Made by a program: the position numbers and the translations under genes. Shown here piece after piece: positions 59,252 to 64,000 of a DNA stretch of 64,000 nt; the stretch's first letter is position 1, and every line of letters starts with the position of its first letter. This DNA is from Pseudomonas putida (GTDB lineage Bacteria; Pseudomonadota; Gammaproteobacteria; Pseudomonadales; Pseudomonadaceae). Under the pieces are notes generated by a model, which made no database searches, was not told where the DNA came from, and was given only the letters and a program-made list of their open reading frames with translations. The stretch covers positions 1,984,001 to 2,048,000 of the forward strand of contig NZ_CP066306.1 of assembly GCF_016406145.1 (NCBI RefSeq), in the 5' to 3' direction.

Positions 59252-60181
59252 TCATGCCTGGGTTGAAATACGTACCCACCAGCGTGTGCGTTGGTCGATA
59301 CGTACAGGCAGCAAGTGGGCGATGTTGTCCAGCAGTGCCCCCGGCTGGTCGAGGTGGAACACCCCCGACAGGCGCAGGTCGGCCACTGCCGGGTCGCAGC
59401 GCAGCCAGCCACGGCGGTAGCGAGCTGCCTCGGCGAGGAAGTCGGCCAGGGGGATGTCGTTGACGATCAGCAGGCCGCGGCTCCAGGCGAACGGATCAAG
59501 AACGCCGGCGTCCAGAGACGCCAGTCGCGTGGGGTAGAGGGCGAGGCCGCTGCCAGCCTGCACCCGCTGCCGGCCGGCAGCGGCAGTTACCAGCACTTCA
59601 CCACGCTCGACGTGCAACTCGCTGTAACCATCGCGCTCGCGCAGCACGGCACGCGCCTGGTGGCCGTCGCAAACGCCCTGCTGGCAGCGCACGCGCCAGT
59701 CGGCGCCATCGACCAACATTTCGCCACTGCGCAGGCGGATTTCCCTGCCATGCAGGTCAACGGCGCTGTCCGTGTTCAATTGCAACTGGATGTCGCCGTT
59801 CAGGCGCAACTGCCGCTGTTCGCCAACACCGGTGGTGACGTCACTACGCCACGCGGGGGGCGCAGTGCCGATCAGCAGCGTGGCGCCGCCCGCTGTCAGG
59901 CCCAGGCCCAGCAGCTTGAGGGTGCGGCGGCGGCTCAGGTCGATGTCGGCCTGGCGCAGCACAGCGGCCGTGCAAGTGGCATCGGGCAGATGCCCATTGT
60001 GAAAGTGCCCGCTGACCTGCTGCATGCGCTGCCAGGCCAGTTCATGCCGTGTATCACAAAGCCGCCAGGCATTGAACTGGCTGAACACCTCGACATTGCC
60101 CGGGCTGGCCCGCAAGCGCATCTGCCACTCGATGGCCGTACGCACGATGGCTTCAGGCAGCCGCTCTGGCGCGGCGGTCAC
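59252..60181 (-). CDS. FecR-type anti-sigma/sigma regulator
   Basis: 309 residues from GTG 60181, which overlaps the sigma factor stop (GTGA). The frame stays open upstream, but that part lies inside the sigma gene. The cytoplasmic DUF4880 segment is about 12-60 (AIEWQMRLRASPGNVEVFSQFNAWRLCDTRHELAWQRMQ). One membrane helix is near 88-108, immediately preceded by SRRRTLK, a twin-arginine-like motif. The periplasmic FecR domain (about 110-309) includes GEQRQLRLNGDIQLQLNTDSAVDL and a DGADWRVRC segment. It relays receptor occupancy to the sigma factor. Confidence 0.9.
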   Translation of the reverse strand: MTAAPERLPEAIVRTAIEWQMRLRASPGNVEVFSQFNAWRLCDTRHELAWQRMQQVSGHFHNGHLPDATCTAAVLRQADIDLSRRRTLKLLGLGLTAGGATLLIGTAPPAWRSDVTTGVGEQRQLRLNGDIQLQLNTDSAVDLHGREIRLRSGEMLVDGADWRVRCQQGVCDGHQARAVLRERDGYSELHVERGEVLVTAAAGRQRVQAGSGLALYPTRLASLDAGVLDPFAWSRGLLIVNDIPLADFLAEAARYRRGWLRCDPAVADLRLSGVFHLDQPGALLDNIAHLLPVRIDQRTRWWVRISTQA

Positions 60182-60687
60182 TCGAAGCACAGCCGGTAGC
60201 AGTGCAGCAGCGCGTTGGCCACGTGGCGCTCTACCGTGCGGCTGGAAACCCCTAGCCGTTCGGCTATTTGCGCATGGGTCAGGCCACCCAGCTGGTATAG
60301 CAGGAAGGCGTCGCGCACGGTGGGTTTGAGGCCATCGAGCATTTGCGCGATGCGCTCGAGGCACTGCATGGCCTCGTGGCGCACGTGCGGGGAGGGGTAG
60401 CTGGCCTCGGGCAACTGCGCCAAGGTTTGCAGGTAGGCGCGCTGCAGTGCGTCGCGCCGCCAATGGTCGACCACAAGGCCGCGGGCGATGCGTACCAGCA
60501 GAGCGCGGGGCGCCTGGGTACTGATCGGCTGGTTGCGCACCAACAGGCGTACGAACGTGTCCTGGGCCAGGTCTGCGGCCTGCTGCGAGCAGCCCAGGGA
60601 ACGCTTCAGCCAGCTGTGCAGCCAGCCGCGCTGGGCGTCATACAGGACCTCAAGCGGAATGATCGCATCCGTTTCATGCACTGCCAT
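60178..60687 (-). CDS. ECF sigma factor of the iron-starvation (FecI-like) group
   Basis: 169 residues. Region 2 is about 15-85 (LEVLYDAQRGWLHSWLKRSLGCSQQAADLAQDTFVRLLV), and region 4 about 110-165 (LDGLKPTVRDAFLLYQLGGLTHAQIAERLGVSSRTVERHVANALLHC). The ribosome site is poor. It directs RNA polymerase to the promoter of the downstream TonB receptor when the receptor signals through FecR. A Fur-like 15-mer (11 of 15 matches) lies 44-58 bases upstream at 60731-60745, as expected for an iron-repressed regulator. Confidence 0.91.
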   Translation of the reverse strand: MAVHETDAIIPLEVLYDAQRGWLHSWLKRSLGCSQQAADLAQDTFVRLLVRNQPISTQAPRALLVRIARGLVVDHWRRDALQRAYLQTLAQLPEASYPSPHVRHEAMQCLERIAQMLDGLKPTVRDAFLLYQLGGLTHAQIAERLGVSSRTVERHVANALLHCYRLCFE

Positions 60688-60730
60688 GCAACGCCCCGGC
60701 CAGGTGAAAGGAGAAAGCGCGCACGATAAA

Positions 60731-60745
60731 CGCGAATCGTTCCCA
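60731..60745 (-). promoter_or_regulatory. candidate Fur box upstream of the ECF sigma gene
   Basis: The minus-strand 15-mer TGGGAACGATTCGCG matches the Fur core TGAGAATNATTCTCA at 11 of 15 positions. This is moderate support, and the context favours iron regulation. Confidence 0.45.
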
Positions 60746-60775
60746 ATTCAAACTTTTTTCTGTGGGGCCAGCAGT

Positions 60776-60797
60776 GTGGGAGCGTTAACGCCCCCAC
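60776..60797 (-). terminator. palindromic hairpin downstream of the small coiled-coil gene
   Basis: GTGGGaGCGTT-AACGCcCCCAC is a nearly perfect 22-base palindrome, 17 bases after the stop of the small gene at 60814. It has no T tract. Confidence 0.45.
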
Positions 60798-60813
60798 CAG
60801 GGGAGAGAATGAA

Positions 60814-60981
60814 TCAGAGGCTTACAGATTCATCGCCGGAGCGCGCCCGCTCCAGTTGCATGTGCAACTGAGCGACTTGCTGGCGCAGCTGATCGCGTTC
60901 GTCCTTCAATTTACGCAGCTCATCACGGCGCACGGAGACATAGAGGGTCTGGGTTGGAGTGGCAGGCATCAAGGTACCCAT
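60814..60981 (-). CDS. small coiled-coil protein
   Basis: 55 residues from ATG 60981, with GAGGT seven bases upstream. An extended version to 61032 lacks a ribosome site. A short N-terminal strand (TQTLYVSVRRDE) is followed by a single charged helix with heptad character, LRKLKDERDQLRQQVAQLHMQLERARSG. There is no signal peptide or known domain. It lies between the siderophore unit and gnd, transcribed away from gnd. Its function is unknown. Confidence 0.65.
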   Translation of the reverse strand: MGTLMPATPTQTLYVSVRRDELRKLKDERDQLRQQVAQLHMQLERARSGDESVSL

Positions 60982-61121
60982 GTAAACACCTCGCGGTTTT
61001 GGCTGGTGACAATCAAAGCGTAGTCGCTTCACGCGGCGGCATTCTGAATTCTTTCACTGCTCATTGGAACTTTTTTGTTTAACGTTGTCTCGCCGTTCGT
61101 CGCTGAACCCTCGGGCGGTGT

Positions 61122-61147
61122 GCTGGACTAATCTGAAACGCTGGACT
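61122..61147 (+). promoter_or_regulatory. direct repeat upstream of gnd
   Basis: GCTGGACT occurs at 61122-61129 and again at 61140-61147, an 18-base period, 38 bases before the gnd start. Such tandem half-sites suit a head-to-tail regulator. The binding factor is unknown. Confidence 0.3.
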
Positions 61148-61184
61148 GTGTTGTCATTCATTTTTTCAAGGGGAGCATCGGCTC

Positions 61185-62168
61185 ATGCAACTGGGAATCG
61201 TCGGGCTGGGCCGCATGGGCGGCAATATTGCAAGGCGGCTGATGCGCGCCGGGCACCGCACGGTCGTGCACGACCGTAACCGTGATGCAGTCGTCGGGCT
61301 GGAGGGCGAGGGCGCCCAAGGTGCTCATGACCTTGGTGCACTCGTGCAGAAGCTCAAGGCACCGCGGGCGGTATGGGTAATGCTGCCGGCGGGCGAACCT
61401 ACCGAGCAGACCATCGCGCAACTGGCCGAACTGTTGGAGCCGGGCGATGCGATCATCGACGGTGGCAACACTTTCTATAAGGATGACATGCGACGCGCCG
61501 CCGAACTGGCCAAGCGAGGGCTGCATTACCTGGACGTCGGTACGTCTGGCGGTGTGTGGGGCCTGGACCGTGGCTACTGCATGATGATCGGCGGTGAGAA
61601 AGACGTGTTCGAGCGCCTGGAGCCTTTGTTCAAGGCGCTGGCGCCGGGCGTTGGCGACATTCCGCGGACCCAGGGGCGCGAAGGTGAGCACGACCGCGCA
61701 GAACATGGCTACATCCATGCAGGCCCGCCCGGCGCCGGGCACTACGTGAAGATGGTGCACAACGGCATCGAATACGGGTTGATGCAGGCATACGCGGAAG
61801 GCTTTGACCTGCTGCGCAGCAAAGGCGGCGATGAGCTACCGGAAGAACAGCGCTTCGACCTGAACGTCGCCGAAATCGCCGAGGTCTGGCGCCGTGGCAG
61901 CGTGGTCACCTCCTGGCTGCTCGACCTCACCGCCGATGCCCTGGTGGCCGACCCGAACCTGGCGCAGTTCAGCGGCTCGGTGTCGGACAGTGGCGAAGGC
62001 CGCTGGACGATCGACGCAGCAGTCGAGCAGGCCGTGCCGGTACCGGTGCTGTCAAGCGCGCTGTTCGCCCGGTTCCGCTCACGTCAGCAGCAAGGCACCT
62101 ACGGCGACAAGGTCCTCTCGGCCATGCGCCTGGGCTTCGGTGGCCACGTCGAGAAGAAAGGCCAATGA
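61185..62168 (+). CDS. gnd: 6-phosphogluconate dehydrogenase, short (GntZ/YqeC) type
   Basis: 327 residues, the short form of about 300-330 rather than the 470-residue enterobacterial enzyme. It has the N-terminal Rossmann motif [16 protein letters not shown] at 4-19, [27 protein letters not shown] near 91, [23 protein letters not shown], and the catalytic region [22 protein letters not shown] near 186-207. It decarboxylates 6-phosphogluconate to ribulose-5-phosphate. Short forms usually prefer NAD+. AGGGGAG precedes the ATG. Its stop overlaps the zwf start by four bases. Confidence 0.94.
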   Translation: MQLGIVGLGRMGGNIARRLMRAGHRTVVHDRNRDAVVGLEGEGAQGAHDLGALVQKLKAPRAVWVMLPAGEPTEQTIAQLAELLEPGDAIIDGGNTFYKDDMRRAAELAKRGLHYLDVGTSGGVWGLDRGYCMMIGGEKDVFERLEPLFKALAPGVGDIPRTQGREGEHDRAEHGYIHAGPPGAGHYVKMVHNGIEYGLMQAYAEGFDLLRSKGGDELPEEQRFDLNVAEIAEVWRRGSVVTSWLLDLTADALVADPNLAQFSGSVSDSGEGRWTIDAAVEQAVPVPVLSSALFARFRSRQQQGTYGDKVLSAMRLGFGGHVEKKGQ

Positions 62169-63670
62169 CCGAACAGACCACTCCTGCAGCTGGCCCTTGT
62201 ACCTTGTTCCTGTTCGGTGCCAACGGTGACCTGGTCAAGCGCCTGCTGATGCCGGCGCTGTACAACCTGGGCCGGGATGGCCTGCTCGACCGCAACCTGC
62301 GCATCGTTGGTGTGGACCATAATGCCGCCACTGCCGAGGAGTTCGCCGAGCGTCTGCATGCGTTCATGCGTGAACGCGACAAGGGCGGCGAGGGCGCTGC
62401 CAAGTGCCTGGACGAAAAACTTTGGGCGCGCCTGGCCAAGCGCCTGGACTACCAGACCGGCGACTTCCTGGACCCGGCCACCTATACCGCGCTGGCCAAG
62501 CGCATCGACAAGACCAGCCATGGCAACGCCATTTTCTACCTGGCCACCTCGCCACGCTTTTTCCCCGAGGTTGCCCAGCGCCTGGGTGATGCCGGCTTGC
62601 TCGACGAGTCTGGTGGTGGCTACCGCCGGGTCGTGGTGGAAAAACCCTTCGGCACCGACCTGGCCAGTGCCGAGGCGCTCAATGCCTGCCTGCTCAAAGT
62701 GATGAGCGAGCGGCAGATCTACCGCATCGATCATTATCTGGGCAAGGAGACGGTGCAGAACATCCTGGTCAGCCGTTTTTCCAATGGCTTGTTCGAGTCG
62801 TTCTGGAACAACCACTACATCGACCATGTGCAGATCACGGCCGCCGAAACGGTGGGCGTCGAGACTCGCGGTGGGTTCTATGACCACACCGGTGCCTTGC
62901 GCGACATGGTGCCCAACCACCTGTTCCAGTTGCTGGCGATGGTTGCCATGGAGCCGCCTGCAGCTTTTGGCGCAGATGCCGTGCGCGGCGAAAAAGCCAA
63001 GGTGATCGGCGCTATCCGTCCCTGGTCGACGAAGATGGCACTGAAGAACTCCGTGCGCGGCCAGTACACCGCGGGCAAGCAGGGCCGCAAGCGCCTGGCC
63101 GGGTATCGCCAGGAAGACAGGGTGGCGGCCGACAGTCAGACCGAAACCTACGTGGCCTTGAAGGTGATGATCGACAACTGGCGCTGGGCTGGCGTGCCGT
63201 TCTACCTGCGAACCGGCAAACGCATGAGCGTGCGCGATACCGAGATTGCCATCTGCTTCAAGCCTGCGCCTTATGCTCAGTTTCGCGAATCCGAGCTGGA
63301 GCGGCCCAAGCCCAATTACTTGAAGATCCAGATCCAGCCCAACGAAGGCATGTGGTTCGACCTGCAAGCCAAGCGCCCGGGCCCGGAACTGGTGATGGAA
63401 AACGTCGAGCTGGGGTTCGCCTACAAGGATTTCTTCAAGATGACCCCGGCCACGGGGTACGAGACCTTGATCTACGACTGCCTGACCGGCGACCAGACCT
63501 TGTTCCAGCGTGCCGACAACATCGAGAACGGCTGGCGTGCGGTGCAGCCGTTTCTGGATGCCTGGGCGCAGGACGGCGAGGTGCATGAGTACCCGGCGGG
63601 CGAGGATGGGCCAGAGGCTGGCAATGAGTTGCTGACCCGTGACAAGCGCGAGTGGCACCGGTTGGGATGA
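62165..63670 (+). CDS. zwf: glucose-6-phosphate 1-dehydrogenase
   Basis: 501 residues. The N-terminal nucleotide site is [22 protein letters not shown] near 14-35, and the substrate-binding and catalytic motif is [15 protein letters not shown] near 181-195. [15 protein letters not shown] near 340 and [23 protein letters not shown] near 435 are also present. It oxidises glucose-6-phosphate to 6-phosphogluconolactone for the Entner-Doudoroff/EDEMP cycle. Pseudomonads carry several zwf paralogues. This one is coupled to gnd (ATGA overlap) rather than to pgl/eda, which fits the zwfB-type copy of P. putida. Confidence 0.95.
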   Translation: MTEQTTPAAGPCTLFLFGANGDLVKRLLMPALYNLGRDGLLDRNLRIVGVDHNAATAEEFAERLHAFMRERDKGGEGAAKCLDEKLWARLAKRLDYQTGDFLDPATYTALAKRIDKTSHGNAIFYLATSPRFFPEVAQRLGDAGLLDESGGGYRRVVVEKPFGTDLASAEALNACLLKVMSERQIYRIDHYLGKETVQNILVSRFSNGLFESFWNNHYIDHVQITAAETVGVETRGGFYDHTGALRDMVPNHLFQLLAMVAMEPPAAFGADAVRGEKAKVIGAIRPWSTKMALKNSVRGQYTAGKQGRKRLAGYRQEDRVAADSQTETYVALKVMIDNWRWAGVPFYLRTGKRMSVRDTEIAICFKPAPYAQFRESELERPKPNYLKIQIQPNEGMWFDLQAKRPGPELVMENVELGFAYKDFFKMTPATGYETLIYDCLTGDQTLFQRADNIENGWRAVQPFLDAWAQDGEVHEYPAGEDGPEAGNELLTRDKREWHRLG

Positions 63671-63717
63671 TCGCACGGCCCACTGTGTGGGCCAGACAGT
63701 TGCATTAAGGAGATCCA

Positions 63718-64000
63718 ATGCCTGCCCACATCGAAGACTATGCGCTGCTCGGCAACTGCCGCAGTGCCGCCCTGGTCAGCCGTGACGGTTCCATCGACTG
63801 GCTGTGCCTGCCACGCTTCGATGCCCCGGCCGTGTTCGCGGCGCTGCTGGGCAATGAAGAAAACGGTCGCTGGCGCCTGGCCCCCAGCGACTCCATCGAG
63901 CATGTCAGCCGGCGCTACCAGCAAGATACCCTGGTGCTGGAAACCACCTGGGTGACTGCCAGTGGCCGCGCCCGTGTGCTGGACTTCATGCCGCTGGACG
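63718..64000 (+). CDS. GH15-family glycoside hydrolase (N-terminal part, truncated by window)
   Basis: The first 94 residues only. ATG 63718 follows TAAGGAGA at six bases. MPAHIEDYALLGNCRSAALVSRDGSIDWLCLPRFDAPAVFAALLG is the typical opening of bacterial GH15 glucoamylase/trehalase-like proteins. The substrate-binding sequence DGSIDWLCLPRFD is intact and the catalytic glutamates would lie beyond the window. It is 47 bases after zwf and possibly co-transcribed. The link to trehalose or glucan breakdown is suggested by family and neighbourhood. Confidence 0.85.
   Translation, partial: MPAHIEDYALLGNCRSAALVSRDGSIDWLCLPRFDAPAVFAALLGNEENGRWRLAPSDSIEHVSRRYQQDTLVLETTWVTASGRARVLDFMPLD

Noticed and set aside
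1..64000. CRISPR array or insertion sequence
   Set aside because: No regularly spaced direct repeats of 25-40 bases, and no transposase frame or terminal inverted repeats with target duplications were found.

Overview
This is a high-GC stretch of a Pseudomonas chromosome, most likely the P. putida group. The evidence is the combined gene content: leucine/isovalerate (liu) catabolism, a PrrF small RNA with Fur-type promoters, a bacteriophytochrome cluster, a Csu chaperone-usher locus, the trehalose/alpha-glucan genes, a short Gnd paired with Zwf, and several REP-type palindromes. No rRNA, CRISPR array, insertion sequence or prophage is visible. The window opens inside one gene and closes inside another.

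Layout. 0-11 kb holds the tail of an unknown protein, queD, a patatin-like lipase, an operon of two PepSY proteins with a two-component system, an HPP-CBS membrane protein, a LysR regulator divergent from prpE, zapE, a small YdcH-like gene and tRNA-Gln(TTG). 11-16.3 kb (minus strand) is an operon of bacteriophytochrome, single-domain response regulator and hybrid kinase. Divergent from it, 16.5-22.9 kb is a seven-gene Csu-type pilus operon. 23-28 kb is an accessory patch: an M14 carboxypeptidase, a low-GC MFS gene, a sigma-region-4/DUF4880/membrane-helix fusion behind a Fur-type promoter, PrrF, a DUF6124-like gene and a CI/LexA-like repressor that has lost its autocleavage residues. 27.7-33.3 kb is the liu operon, divergent from an acyl-CoA synthetase, with two LiuR-type palindromes between them.

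35-55.5 kb is dedicated to alpha-glucan and trehalose. The plus-strand operon glgE-treS/mak-glgB converts trehalose through maltose and maltose-1-phosphate into branched glucan. The minus-strand operon glgA-treZ-malQ-treY-DUF2934-glgX contains glucan synthesis, trimming and conversion of glucan to trehalose. A barrel-only autotransporter-like gene lies between the two. No glgC or otsAB is present in the window.

56-60.7 kb is a siderophore uptake and cell-surface signalling unit in the order ECF sigma, FecR, TonB receptor and periplasmic esterase. 61-64 kb carries gnd-zwf of hexose-phosphate metabolism and the start of a GH15 hydrolase.

The observations most worth following are the catalytically dead CI-like repressor, the Fur-controlled sigma-r4/DUF4880/TM fusion beside PrrF, the phytochrome-Csu adjacency, the glucan network without glgC, and a possible antisense promoter facing PrrF. 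All functional calls come from reading the sequence; no database search was run.
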